From Leucobacter sp. 7(1) (GTDB lineage Bacteria; Actinomycetota; Actinomycetes; Actinomycetales; Microbacteriaceae), in NCBI RefSeq assembly GCF_900163635.1, contig NZ_FUID01000014.1, positions 1 to 64,000 of the forward strand: 64,000 bases of DNA. Direction: 5' to 3'. Below the pieces are notes generated by a model. That model was given only the letters and a program-made list of their open reading frames with translations, ran no database searches and was not told where the DNA came from. A program made the translations under genes and the position numbers. Shown here piece by piece: positions 8,502 through 16,289 of the stretch (position 1 is its first letter; every line of letters begins with the position of its first letter).

Positions 8502-8507
8502 TATCCT
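8502..8507 (+). promoter_or_regulatory. -10 element, probable leaderless promoter of the DtxR-family gene
   Basis: TATCCT begins 12 bases before the GTG at 8514. No Shine-Dalgarno sequence precedes the start. Confidence 0.5.
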
Positions 8508-8513
8508 GAGTGC

Positions 8514-9203
8514 GTGAGCGTCGACAATCTTTCCCCGAGCATGCAGAACTACCTCAAAGTCATTTGGGGGCTGCAGGAGTGGTCTGACGCGCCCGTGTCG
8601 AACTCAGCCATCGCGGAGTCAGCGGGTGTGCGGCTCTCGACAGTGTCCGACGCGCTGCGTAAGCTCTCCGACCTCGAGCTGATCGGCCACGCCCGGTATG
8701 GCAGCGTGACGTTGACCGACACGGGGCGCGAAAACGCGGTCTCGATGATCCGGCGGCACAGGCTCTTGGAGACGTTCCTGGTACAGGCGCTCGGATACGA
8801 GTGGGACGAGGTGCACGCCGAGGCAGACCGCCTCGAACACGCCGTGTCAGACGAGCTGATCAATCGGGTCGATCGAGCGTTGGGCTACCCGACTCGTGAT
8901 CCTCACGGCGATCCGATTCCGAGTGCGGACGGCCGGGTGCATCGCCCAGACGCAGTGATCCTGGCGTCCGTGGAAGCTCCGGCTCACGTGCGAGTCGAGC
9001 GGATCTCAGATTCCGACACCGCGATGCTGCAGTACTTCGCGAGCCGCGGACTCGTTGTCGACGCTGAACTCGACGTGTTGCCGGGAGAACCCTACTCTGA
9101 AGCCGTGCTGGTGCGGGTGGCGGGCGCGAGTGACCCGGTGAGTCTCGGGCCGGCCGCGGCGGCGTCGATGTGGGTCTCGGTGCACGGGGTCGAAGCCGCC
9201 TAG
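8514..9203 (+). CDS. DtxR/IdeR-family metal-dependent transcriptional repressor
   Basis: A 229-residue regulator with a winged helix-turn-helix (residues 5-70), a metal-binding dimerisation domain with MIRRHRLLETFL and HAEADRLEHAVSDEL (about 75-140), and a C-terminal SH3-like FeoA-type domain (about 155-228). Family members bind Fe(II) or Mn(II) and repress iron or manganese uptake genes. The His/Glu pattern is typical but does not tell which metal is sensed. The GTG start follows TATCCT by 6 bases, so the message is probably leaderless. No siderophore or metal transporter gene adjoins it, suggesting it acts elsewhere in the genome. Confidence 0.88.
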   Translation: MSVDNLSPSMQNYLKVIWGLQEWSDAPVSNSAIAESAGVRLSTVSDALRKLSDLELIGHARYGSVTLTDTGRENAVSMIRRHRLLETFLVQALGYEWDEVHAEADRLEHAVSDELINRVDRALGYPTRDPHGDPIPSADGRVHRPDAVILASVEAPAHVRVERISDSDTAMLQYFASRGLVVDAELDVLPGEPYSEAVLVRVAGASDPVSLGPAAAASMWVSVHGVEAA

Positions 9204-9321
9204 GCGCTCGGCCCGACGTTGTTTTCCCTCGTGCCGGACTCGCCCGGAGTGGGGACTGCGCAACCGTCGTGAAATCCGGGATGATGGGGGAGCGCCCTTC
9301 CGGGTGCGCGAGAGGAGCACG

Positions 9322-9981
9322 GTGTTCGGCTGGTCAAAGAAGCGCAAGCGTGGCGGATCGCGCCCGTTGCGACGACTGCCGAAGCGTGTCCTGGCCCCGG
9401 TTGAGGAGATTGTCGAGCAGGGGTTGCTCGTCGCGGATGTCGCAATCAGGATGACCGTGAAAAACGCCATCATCATGAACGCGTTGCAAAAGCATGTCGA
9501 TTATGACGAGGCGCAGATCGTGGAAATGGTTCGCGAAGCGACGGAGGATCTCGCGCGTGAGCGTGAGCGCGATGCCAAGCACATCGCTCGGATGCGCGGC
9601 GAGATCCGGGACACGGGTCGCAGCTCCTGGAGTGAATCAGACTACGGCAACGACGACAACCGTACGCTGCGGCATCGCCAGGAAGTCTATGAGCGCGTCG
9701 CCGAGGAGCTTCATGCGAAGGCCGCCGACGAGGCGGGGCTGCAGGCAACTGCGGTACGGGCGCGCGACCTTGCGTGGCATGAAATCGGCGACTCGCTGAA
9801 GGAGCGCGCCACTCATCCCTATTACAGCGGCGGCGATTCTGAGGAGTACCAGGAGGCGCGCGATAGCCGGATCCAGCAGCTCATCGAGAAAGACCTCACG
9901 GAGCTCATGAAGGATCACGCGGCCCCCGCCGCGAGCAAACCCGAGAAGGTGCGCTTTTTTAAGCGGAAAGATCGCGAGTAG
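9322..9981 (+). CDS. Conserved actinobacterial hypothetical protein
   Basis: A 219-residue charged protein that I do not recognise by function. It begins with a basic stretch (FGWSKKRKRGG), has one mildly hydrophobic helix around residues 30-45, then long Glu/Arg/Lys-rich helices suggesting coiled coils, and a basic end (RFFKRKDRE-like). No catalytic motif is evident. I place the start at GTG 9322, preceded by AGAGGAG; an earlier in-frame GTG at 9304 would extend it by six residues. Its last 67 bases overlap, tail to tail, the end of the ECF sigma factor gene on the other strand. Confidence 0.7.
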   Translation: MFGWSKKRKRGGSRPLRRLPKRVLAPVEEIVEQGLLVADVAIRMTVKNAIIMNALQKHVDYDEAQIVEMVREATEDLARERERDAKHIARMRGEIRDTGRSSWSESDYGNDDNRTLRHRQEVYERVAEELHAKAADEAGLQATAVRARDLAWHEIGDSLKERATHPYYSGGDSEEYQEARDSRIQQLIEKDLTELMKDHAAPAASKPEKVRFFKRKDRE

Positions 9982-10883
9982 CGACCGCCCCACCGGGTGA
10001 GTTTGTCCGGGTTGCGCAGCGCCCACACAGCGGTGATGCGCTCGGATCGGATCTCGAAGCCCATCGCAGCGACAGTTCGTCCCTGCGCGGTCGCCACAAG
10101 ACCGGGTTCGCCGCCTACGATCGCCTCGTGTGTCACGAGTCCCGGCGCGCGCGTGTGTGCCCCCGCGAAGAACTCAGCCACTTTGCGCGCCCCGTGAATG
10201 GGTGCGAGCGCCGCGGAGACAGCGCCACCACCATCGACCACAGCCTGAGCTGCGGGATCGAGCGTGCGTACCAGCGCGGCGATGTCGCCAGACTCCCAGG
10301 CGCGGTGAAACGCGTGGACGGCGGCGGCATGCGCGTCACGAGCGATCGGAGTGCGCCGAGATTGCCGGACCCGACGCCGGGCGTTTGCAGCGAGCTGCCT
10401 GCAGGCCTCGGCGCTGCGGCCGAGCACGTTCCCAATCTCGACGAATCGGTATTCGAAGACGTCATGCAGGATCAGCGCCACCCGTTCAGCGGGGGTCATC
10501 GATTCGAGGAGCACGAGAATAGCGAGCGAAATAGACTCGTTCATGCCGATCCGGTCGGCGGGGTCAATCGCGTCAGTCCTGTTCGCCAGAGTGGTCCAGT
10601 GCAGCGTCGGCGGGACGGGCTCGGGAAGCCACTCGCCCACATAGCGCTCACGGCGCGCCCGCGCAGATTTGAGGGTGTCGAGGCAGATTCGGCTCACCGT
10701 CGTGCTCAGCCACGCGCGCGGGTTCGTGATCTCGGAGCGCTCGTCCGGTGCGAGCCGAAACCAGCGCAGGTAGGTTTCTTGGGTGGCGTCTTCCGCCTCC
10801 GATATCGACCCGAGGAAGCGATAACTGAGCGCCATGAGGAGTCCGTGGTGGAGCTCCGGAACCTCGGGCTGATCTGGGGACAT
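9915..10883 (-). CDS. ECF41-group RNA polymerase sigma factor with SnoaL-like C-terminal domain
   Basis: A 322-residue sigma factor. Sigma-70 region 2 (about residues 10-75, with SEAEDATQETYLRW) and region 4 (about 125-180) are followed by a SnoaL-like domain. ECF41 hallmarks are visible: WLPEP in the linker, DGGG in the extension and NPDKL near the end. In studied ECF41 proteins the C-terminal domain controls activity in cis and no anti-sigma factor is used; none is seen here. The start at ATG 10883 has GGAAGGA upstream, and an earlier GTG in the same frame has no support. The divergent neighbour has a matching ECF41-type promoter. The 3' end overlaps the preceding gene by 67 bases. Confidence 0.9.
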   Translation of the reverse strand: MSPDQPEVPELHHGLLMALSYRFLGSISEAEDATQETYLRWFRLAPDERSEITNPRAWLSTTVSRICLDTLKSARARRERYVGEWLPEPVPPTLHWTTLANRTDAIDPADRIGMNESISLAILVLLESMTPAERVALILHDVFEYRFVEIGNVLGRSAEACRQLAANARRRVRQSRRTPIARDAHAAAVHAFHRAWESGDIAALVRTLDPAAQAVVDGGGAVSAALAPIHGARKVAEFFAGAHTRAPGLVTHEAIVGGEPGLVATAQGRTVAAMGFEIRSERITAVWALRNPDKLTRWGGRYSRSFRLKKRTFSGLLAAGAA

Positions 10884-11009
10884 GCGGGTCCTTCCCGGTC
10901 GTGGGCCTGCGGGCGCTGCGCGTCTCGTACGGTCCGCGCGTACCCATGAGACGAGGGAGCCCCCGGAAACGTGAGGCGGGCATGGAACTTTCGGTCCGTA
11001 CCCGCAGGA

Positions 11010-11036
11010 TCTCACGTCGGGCTGTGCACTCTCGTC
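11010..11036 (+). promoter_or_regulatory. Candidate ECF41-dependent promoter
   Basis: TCTCACG (11010-11016) and CGTC (11033-11036) are separated by 16 bases. This resembles the ECF41 consensus TGTCACA, 16-17 bases, CGTC, with two mismatches in the -35. It lies 75 bases before the monooxygenase gene start. Confidence 0.5.
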
Positions 11037-11110
11037 CTATGTGGTGAGGCGCCAGCAGACGACGGACTCTCGCCGCACGCGGGCAGCGCCTCCGGACGAA
11101 AGGAAACGGT

Positions 11111-11413
11111 ATGGCTGACACGGTGACCCTGGTGAACGTGGTCGAGGTGACGCCTGAGCGGCGGGGCGAGGTACTGGCGCTGCTTGAAGAGGGAGCGGAG
11201 CGTGTGATCTCGCGGCGTCCCGGGTGTATCGATCTCACCCTGCTGGAGGGGCTTGACGGTCGCCGGATAATCGTCGTTGCGCGGTGGCACAGCGCTGAGG
11301 CGGCGCACGCGACGCAGGCGGACCCGGCGGCCGCGGAATATGCGCGGCGGGTCGCCGAACTTGGGGTGCCACACCCGACCGTGGCCCGTGTGGTTCGGGA
11401 GTTCTCGGGGTGA
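11111..11413 (+). CDS. Antibiotic biosynthesis monooxygenase (ABM) domain protein
   Basis: A 100-residue single-domain protein of the dimeric alpha/beta-barrel ABM fold (TVTLVNVVEVTPERRGEVLALLE ... GCIDLTLL), a family of small quinol- or haem-related monooxygenases and stress proteins. Start ATG 11111 has AAAGGA upstream. It stands where ECF41 loci usually carry their single regulated target, often a carboxymuconolactone decarboxylase, oxidoreductase or epimerase, and has a matching promoter at 11010-11036. Its stop overlaps the GTG of the cytochrome b gene, so the two are translationally coupled. A role in quinol or redox stress is an inference from this pairing. Confidence 0.8.
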   Translation: MADTVTLVNVVEVTPERRGEVLALLEEGAERVISRRPGCIDLTLLEGLDGRRIIVVARWHSAEAAHATQADPAAAEYARRVAELGVPHPTVARVVREFSG

Positions 11414-13044
11414 CTGGCGCCGCACGGGGCTCGCGGTTCACGAGTGCTGCGGCGCACTATCTGGATGAGCGAACGAAACTTGCGGGGGCAGTGCGCGGAC
11501 TCGCGCGGAAGGTCTTTCCGGACCACTGGTCTTTTCTGCTTGGGGAGATCGCACTCTACTGCTTTGTGGTGTTGCTCATTACGGGGACCTTTCTCACCTT
11601 CTTCTTCCAGGCGTCGATGGAGGAGCTCGCGTATGCGGGCCCCTATGTGCCGCTGAAAGGCGTCGAGATGTCGGCGGCTCTGGCGTCCACGCTCGACATC
11701 TCGTTTTCGGTGCGGGGCGGACTTCTGATCCGGCAGACGCATCACTGGGCGGCGCTGCTCATGAACGCCGCGATCGGGCTGCATCTGTTGCGCGTCTTCT
11801 TCACGGGAGCGTTCCGGAAGCCACGAGAACTGAACTGGGTGATCGGCTTCGTGCTCTTCGTGCTGGCGATTGCCGAGGGATTCACGGGCTATTCACTTCC
11901 CGACGACACACTCTCCGGGAACGGGCTCCGCATTGCGGACGGCGTGGCGAAGTCGATTCCGGTGGTCGGGACGTACACCTCGTTCTTGCTGTTCGGGGGC
12001 GAGTTTCCGGGCACCGCAATTGTGGGGCGACTGTACGCGCTCCACATTCTCTTGATTCCGGCGGTGATGCTCGCGCTGATCGCCGTGCACCTTGTGTTTG
12101 TGGTGCTGCACAAGCACACCCAGTACCGGGTGCCCGGTGCTACGGGTGGCAACGTCGTGGGGTACCCGCTCCTGCCCGTCTATGCTGCGAAAGCGGGCGG
12201 GTTCTTCTTCATTGTGTTCGGAGTCATCGTGCTCATCGCGGCCGTTGTGGGGATCAACCCGGTCTGGGCGTACGGCCCCTACGATCCCTCGCCGGTCTCG
12301 GCCGGGACGCAGCCAGACTGGTATATCGGCTTTGTTGATGGAATCCTTCGCTTGGTGCCGTCGGGGTGGGAGACCGAGTGGCTCGGCCTGACCTGGTCCT
12401 GGAACATGCTGGTCCCGGTGCTTGTGCTGCTCGGCTTCCTGGGGCTCGTGGCCGCGTACCCGTTTCTCGAATCCTGGATCACAGGGGACCAGCGTGAGCA
12501 TCATGTACTTGTGCGCCCCAGAAACGCGCCGGCGCGCACGGGTCTCGGCGTTGCCGGTGTCATCTTCTACGCGGTGCTCTGGGCGGCGGCCAGCTCGGAC
12601 CTGATCGCGACGCATTTTCAGCTTTCGATCGAGGGCGTACTGCTGGCACTGCAGCTCGCGCTTGTGCTCGGGCCGATCGCTGGTTACGCGGTCACGAAAC
12701 GCGTGTGCCTCGGGCTGCAGCACCGGGACCGCGCTGAGCTTGTGCACGGTCGCGAGACGGGGCAGGTCGTCCGCTTGCCAGGGGGTGCGTATGTGGAGCG
12801 GCATGCGGCGCTGTCGCCGGACGAACGCTGGCGTCGGCTCCCGGAGCCCGGTGGGCCGCAAGTCATTCGCGTGCCGCGTGTAGGAGAGCACCTTGCGGGC
12901 AGAACTCGGCTGCGGGCCGCGCTCGCACACTGGTTCTTCTCAGATCGGCTCGTCGAGCCTGAAGTAGGTCCTGAAGTAGGTTCTGAAGTAGGTCCTGCAC
13001 TAGATCCTGAAGGGGGTGACGCCGCGCACCGGGGCATTCCCTGA
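11410..13044 (+). CDS. Cytochrome b subunit of a bc-type complex (orphan QcrB-like)
   Basis: A 544-residue membrane protein of the cytochrome b/b6 family, normally the quinol-oxidising core of the bc1 complex. Haem-ligand histidines occur in QTHHWAAL (helix B) with GLHLLRVF, and in ALHILLIP and AVHLVFVVLHKHTQ (helix D). The Qo-site motif is PDWYIGF, the actinobacterial version of PEWY. No Rieske (qcrA) or cytochrome c (qcrC) gene is adjacent, although qcrCAB normally travel together, so this looks like a second or stand-alone copy. The GTG start overlaps the monooxygenase stop. The extreme C-terminus is a five-fold PEVG-type repeat encoded by 12-base units. Confidence 0.88.
   Translation: MTGAARGSRFTSAAAHYLDERTKLAGAVRGLARKVFPDHWSFLLGEIALYCFVVLLITGTFLTFFFQASMEELAYAGPYVPLKGVEMSAALASTLDISFSVRGGLLIRQTHHWAALLMNAAIGLHLLRVFFTGAFRKPRELNWVIGFVLFVLAIAEGFTGYSLPDDTLSGNGLRIADGVAKSIPVVGTYTSFLLFGGEFPGTAIVGRLYALHILLIPAVMLALIAVHLVFVVLHKHTQYRVPGATGGNVVGYPLLPVYAAKAGGFFFIVFGVIVLIAAVVGINPVWAYGPYDPSPVSAGTQPDWYIGFVDGILRLVPSGWETEWLGLTWSWNMLVPVLVLLGFLGLVAAYPFLESWITGDQREHHVLVRPRNAPARTGLGVAGVIFYAVLWAAASSDLIATHFQLSIEGVLLALQLALVLGPIAGYAVTKRVCLGLQHRDRAELVHGRETGQVVRLPGGAYVERHAALSPDERWRRLPEPGGPQVIRVPRVGEHLAGRTRLRAALAHWFFSDRLVEPEVGPEVGSEVGPALDPEGGDAAHRGIP
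12958..13017 (+). repeat. 12-base coding tandem repeat (five units, PEVG)
   Basis: Five in-frame copies of CCTGAAGTAGGT, three nearly identical and two diverged, encode PEVG-PEVG-SEVG-PALD-PEGG at the C-terminus of the cytochrome b protein. Copy number could vary by slippage without shifting the frame. Confidence 0.85.
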
Positions 13045-13077
13045 GCGATGAGCTTGCCCAATGGTCAGTGACCGCTG

Positions 13078-13100
13078 TATGGTCAGCGTATGCTGACCAT
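13078..13100. promoter_or_regulatory. CmtR-type operator over the -10 and start codon
   Basis: A perfect palindrome, ATGGTCAGC (13079-13087), GTAT, GCTGACCAT (13092-13100), covers the -10 hexamer TATGGT (13078-13083) and the ATG at 13090. A shorter dyad GGTCA-G-TGACC lies at 13063-13073. The -10 begins 12 bases before the ATG, so the message is probably leaderless. Repressor bound here would block transcription of the regulator and the ATPase. Confidence 0.7.
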
Positions 13101-13464
13101 TACTTCTCGCGTTGACGCCATGAATCGTCTCGGCCGCGCAATGGCTGACCCGAGTCGATCACGCATTCTCCTTGCGCTGCTCGACGGTCCGGGGTACCCG
13201 GCGCAGCTGGCTCGCGACCTTGATCTCACGCGCAGCAACGTGTCGAATCACCTCACGTGCCTGCGGGGTTGCGGGATCGTGGTGGCTGAGCCCGAGGGGC
13301 GACAGACGCGCTACGAGATCGCCGACCCGCACCTCACGGCGGCGCTCAGCGCGCTCGTTGACATCACGCTCGCGGTCGACGAGCGCGTGCCGTGTGTGGA
13401 CCCTGGCTGCGCGGTCGCCGGGTGCTGCGAACCCGGCCGTGCGGGGGAGGGCACTGAGCGGTGA
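13090..13464 (+). CDS. cmtR: CmtR-type Cd(II)/Pb(II)-sensing ArsR/SmtB repressor
   Basis: A 124-residue winged-helix repressor. The metal-binding cysteines of M. tuberculosis CmtR are at identical positions: Cys57 and Cys61 in SNHLTCLRGCGIV and Cys102 in VPCVDPGC. Further cysteines follow at the C-terminus (CAVAGCCEP). In the apo form the protein should bind the palindrome over its own start, and Cd or Pb should release it. The N-terminal MLT aligns with that of the mycobacterial protein, which supports ATG 13090 over the later ATG at 13120. It is coupled to the P-type ATPase by a 4-base overlap, the expected metal-resistance operon. Confidence 0.92.
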   Translation: MLTITSRVDAMNRLGRAMADPSRSRILLALLDGPGYPAQLARDLDLTRSNVSNHLTCLRGCGIVVAEPEGRQTRYEIADPHLTAALSALVDITLAVDERVPCVDPGCAVAGCCEPGRAGEGTER

Positions 13465-15401
13465 GTGTCGAGTGCTGCGCAGGCGAAACTTCAGCGCGTG
13501 TACCCGGCGGTGAACTCGCGGAGCCACAGCTCCCGCGGTCGTGGTGGCGCAACCCAGGGATCCGCCTCCCGCTCGCTTCAGGCCTTGCGTGTGTTACGGG
13601 CCTTGGTCTGGAAATTCTCGGTGGTCCGGCGCAAGAACTCGCCGCGCAGATCACGTTCGCGCTCGGGCTTGTGTTCGGTGCTGTCACCTTCGTGCCGGCC
13701 GCCCTGCGCGCGCTCTTCCGGCGGGGCCGGGTTGGGATCGGCTTGCTTATGACAATTAGCGCTGTCGGTGCGGTGCTCCTCGGGTATCTCGGTGAGGCGG
13801 CCGCGCTGGCGTTCCTCTACTCGCTGGCAGAGGCCCTCGAGGACGCGGCGATGGATCGCGCCCGCGGCGGGCTCCGTGCGCTGCTCTCGCTCGTTCCCGA
13901 AACGGCAACGGTGCTCCGTGGTGGATCCCGCACCGTGATTCCTGCACGCGAGCTTGGTGCGGGGGATCTCCTGCTCGTGCGTCCCGGGGAGCGAATCGCG
14001 ACCGACGGAATTATCCGCGCCGGGCGCAGTGTGCTCGATACCTCCGCGATCACCGGTGAATCGTTGCCCGTGGTGGGAGAACCGGGGTTCGCAGTCTCGG
14101 CGGGAACGATCGCGGGCACGGGTGCCCTCGAAGTTGAAGCAACGGCGGACGGCACCGATAACTCACTGACGACAATCGTCGCGCTTGTCGAGCGGGCGCA
14201 GGCCGAGAAAGGGGAGCGGGCCCGGATCGCCGACCGGATCGCGCGCCCGCTCGTGCCCGGTGTGATGATCCTCGCCGCGCTTGTCGCACTCCTCGGGTCG
14301 CTCATAGGTGAGCCGGAGACCTGGATCACGCGTGCGCTCGTGGTGCTTGTGGCGGCGTCTCCCTGCGCACTCGCGATTGCCGTCCCAGTTACCGTCGTCT
14401 CTGCCATCGGCGCCGCAAGTCGCTTGGGGATCGTGGTGAAGAGCGGGGCCGCGTTCGAGCGGCTCGGCGGGATCCGGCGGGTCGCGATCGATAAGACGGG
14501 CACGCTCACTCGGAATCAGCCCGAGGTCACTGAGGTTGTGGTGGCCGCGGGGGAGTCCCGGGCCGAGGTGTTGGCGCTCGCGTCAGCCGTGGAGCGACAC
14601 TCAACTCACCCGCTCGCCGCGGCGATCACGGCGGCAGGGGGGAGCGACAGAGCTGCGGTCGCTGGGGACGTTACTGAGCTTGCGGGCAGTGGGATTCAGG
14701 CGATGATCGACGGCGAGCTTGTCGCGGTAGGGAGCCCGCGCTGGGTGGATCCGGGACCCCTTGCTGGCGAGGCCACGCGGCTCGAGGATGCGGGGCACAG
14801 CTGCGTGGTTGTCGCTCGTGGCGGCCGGCCCGTCGGCGTGATCGGGGTGCGAGATGAGCTCCGAGTTGAGGCTGCCGAGGCAGTGGCGATGCTGCGGGAT
14901 CGGGGGATTGCGGTCGCAATGCTCACGGGCGACAATGCCCGGGCCGCGCACGCGCTCGCCGCCGCGGCCGGGGTTCCCGAGGTGCACGCCGAGCTCCGGC
15001 CAGAACAGAAGGCGGCGTGGGTGGTGCAGTCCTCGAGTCGCGCCGCGACCGCGATGATCGGGGACGGCATCAACGACGCCCCGGCACTCGCGGCCGCGAG
15101 TGTGGGGATCGCGATGGGCGCGACCGGTTCCGACGCGGCCATCGAAAGCGCTGACGTGGCGTTCACCGGGCACGACCTGCGGCTGATCCCGCAGGCGCTC
15201 GCACACGCGCGCCGCGGTCGCACGATCATGACGCAGAATGTGGCGCTGTCGATCGCGATCATCGTGGTGCTCGTTCCGCTCGCGGTGACCGGCGCCCTCG
15301 GCCTCGCCGCGGTTGTGCTGGTGCACGAGCTCGCCGAAATGCTGGTAATCGGGAACGGGTTGCGCGCCGCGCGGGTGCCGAGACGCGACCGGAGGGTCTG
15401 A
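13461..15401 (+). CDS. Heavy-metal P1B-type ATPase (CtpG-like, SPC motif)
   Basis: A 646-residue metal efflux pump. Catalytic features are in order: TGES in the actuator domain, the transmembrane metal motif S300-P301-C302, the phosphorylated Asp344 in DKTGTLT, the HP signature in ERHSTHPLA, and GDGINDAP. SPC is typical of P1B-4 pumps (Co and related metals) rather than the CPC of Cd/Zn/Cu pumps. No N-terminal HMA domain is visible; instead the protein begins MSVECCAGE with two cysteines. The GTG start overlaps the cmtR stop by 4 bases. In mycobacteria CmtR controls CtpG, so Cd/Pb export is the best guess, with Co or Zn possible. Confidence 0.88.
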   Translation: MSVECCAGETSARVPGGELAEPQLPRSWWRNPGIRLPLASGLACVTGLGLEILGGPAQELAAQITFALGLVFGAVTFVPAALRALFRRGRVGIGLLMTISAVGAVLLGYLGEAAALAFLYSLAEALEDAAMDRARGGLRALLSLVPETATVLRGGSRTVIPARELGAGDLLLVRPGERIATDGIIRAGRSVLDTSAITGESLPVVGEPGFAVSAGTIAGTGALEVEATADGTDNSLTTIVALVERAQAEKGERARIADRIARPLVPGVMILAALVALLGSLIGEPETWITRALVVLVAASPCALAIAVPVTVVSAIGAASRLGIVVKSGAAFERLGGIRRVAIDKTGTLTRNQPEVTEVVVAAGESRAEVLALASAVERHSTHPLAAAITAAGGSDRAAVAGDVTELAGSGIQAMIDGELVAVGSPRWVDPGPLAGEATRLEDAGHSCVVVARGGRPVGVIGVRDELRVEAAEAVAMLRDRGIAVAMLTGDNARAAHALAAAAGVPEVHAELRPEQKAAWVVQSSSRAATAMIGDGINDAPALAAASVGIAMGATGSDAAIESADVAFTGHDLRLIPQALAHARRGRTIMTQNVALSIAIIVVLVPLAVTGALGLAAVVLVHELAEMLVIGNGLRAARVPRRDRRV

Positions 15402-15426
15402 ACTGCGTCCGGTACCTGGTGTTGCC

Positions 15427-15474
15427 AAGTACCGGTACTTAGTGTTACTGTCTAGCGGTAGGTAGTAACGCTAG
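15427..15474. promoter_or_regulatory. Candidate PadR operators
   Basis: A perfect 14-base palindrome AAGTACCGGTACTT (15427-15440) is followed by GTTACT (15444-15449) and AGTAAC (15464-15469) as an inverted pair, and by CTAGCG (15452-15457) with CGCTAG (15469-15474). This cluster of dyads upstream of the padR start fits autoregulation of the efflux operon. Confidence 0.5.
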
Positions 15475-15517
15475 TGAGTCGCCCAGTGTGGCGGCTTCAG
15501 TTCGGGGAAGGGGCGCA

Positions 15518-15838
15518 ATGGCATCGTTGATGACCGAAATGCTTAAGGGCACACTTGAGGGAATCGTGCTCGCGATCCTGTCGGATCAGCCGGCATACGG
15601 CTATGAGATCACGACCCGGTTGCGTGATGAGGGCTTCGAAAACATCGCGGAGGGCACGGTCTACGCGCTGCTCATTCGGATCGAACAGAAGGGCCTCGTC
15701 GACATCGCGAAGGTGCCCTCCGAGAAGGGGCCCCCGCGCAAGGTGTACTCACTGAACGATGCCGGCCACACACAATTGGCAGAGTTTTGGGACACCTGGA
15801 CGACCCTCTCCGCGCGCATCGCGCACCTGCGTGGCTGA
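15518..15838 (+). CDS. PadR-family transcriptional regulator
   Basis: A 106-residue PadR protein with the family winged helix (LKGTLEGIVLAILSDQPAYG, then EGTVYALLIRIEQKGLV) and a short C-terminal helix. Such proteins repress drug-efflux genes and release DNA on binding the drug. ATG 15518 has AAGGGG upstream; an in-frame GTG at 15488 would add ten residues without a good site. It heads a four-gene set with DUF1048 and an ABC exporter, all on the same strand, and dyad symmetry lies just upstream. Confidence 0.88.
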   Translation: MASLMTEMLKGTLEGIVLAILSDQPAYGYEITTRLRDEGFENIAEGTVYALLIRIEQKGLVDIAKVPSEKGPPRKVYSLNDAGHTQLAEFWDTWTTLSARIAHLRG

Positions 15839-15917
15839 CCCGTCCCCGGGCACCACGACTCACACACTTTTCACTCGCGTGCGTCACACGCACGCCCTCT
15901 GACTCAGGAGTTACTTC

Positions 15918-16289
15918 ATGATCCCCAAATGGATTGATGCCCTCATCGGCTCGCTCGACCAGAAGAAGCAGTACCGAGCCGACACCGCGCGGCTCGAGGC
16001 CCTGCCCGAGCCGTATCGCGCGGCGGCGAAAGCCTTCCAGCGCTACTTCACCTACTGGGCCGGGTTCACCGATGGCGATACCCTCGTGCAGCTGCTTGGC
16101 GATCACGTCGATCTCTGGGAGCGGGCAGCCGTTGACGGTACCCCGATCCGCGATCTTGTCGGGGAGGATCCCGTCGAGTTCGCCGAGACCTTTGCGCGAG
16201 CGTATGCCGGCAAGGAATGGATCGACAAGGAGCGGACGCGGTTAATCGCGGCCATTGACGCCGCGAGCGGGGGTGAGCGTCATGCCTAG
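15918..16289 (+). CDS. DUF1048-family protein
   Basis: A 123-residue alpha-helical protein of the DUF1048 family, which commonly sits beside PadR regulators and ABC exporters. Its biochemical function is unknown. It is soluble, acidic, with no signal or membrane segment; conserved parts include YRAAAKAFQRYFTYWAG and WIDKERTRLI. The start has CAGGAG upstream. Its last 8 bases overlap the ATP-binding gene, so it is expressed with the transporter and may act as a regulator or chaperone for it. Confidence 0.75.
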   Translation: MIPKWIDALIGSLDQKKQYRADTARLEALPEPYRAAAKAFQRYFTYWAGFTDGDTLVQLLGDHVDLWERAAVDGTPIRDLVGEDPVEFAETFARAYAGKEWIDKERTRLIAAIDAASGGERHA

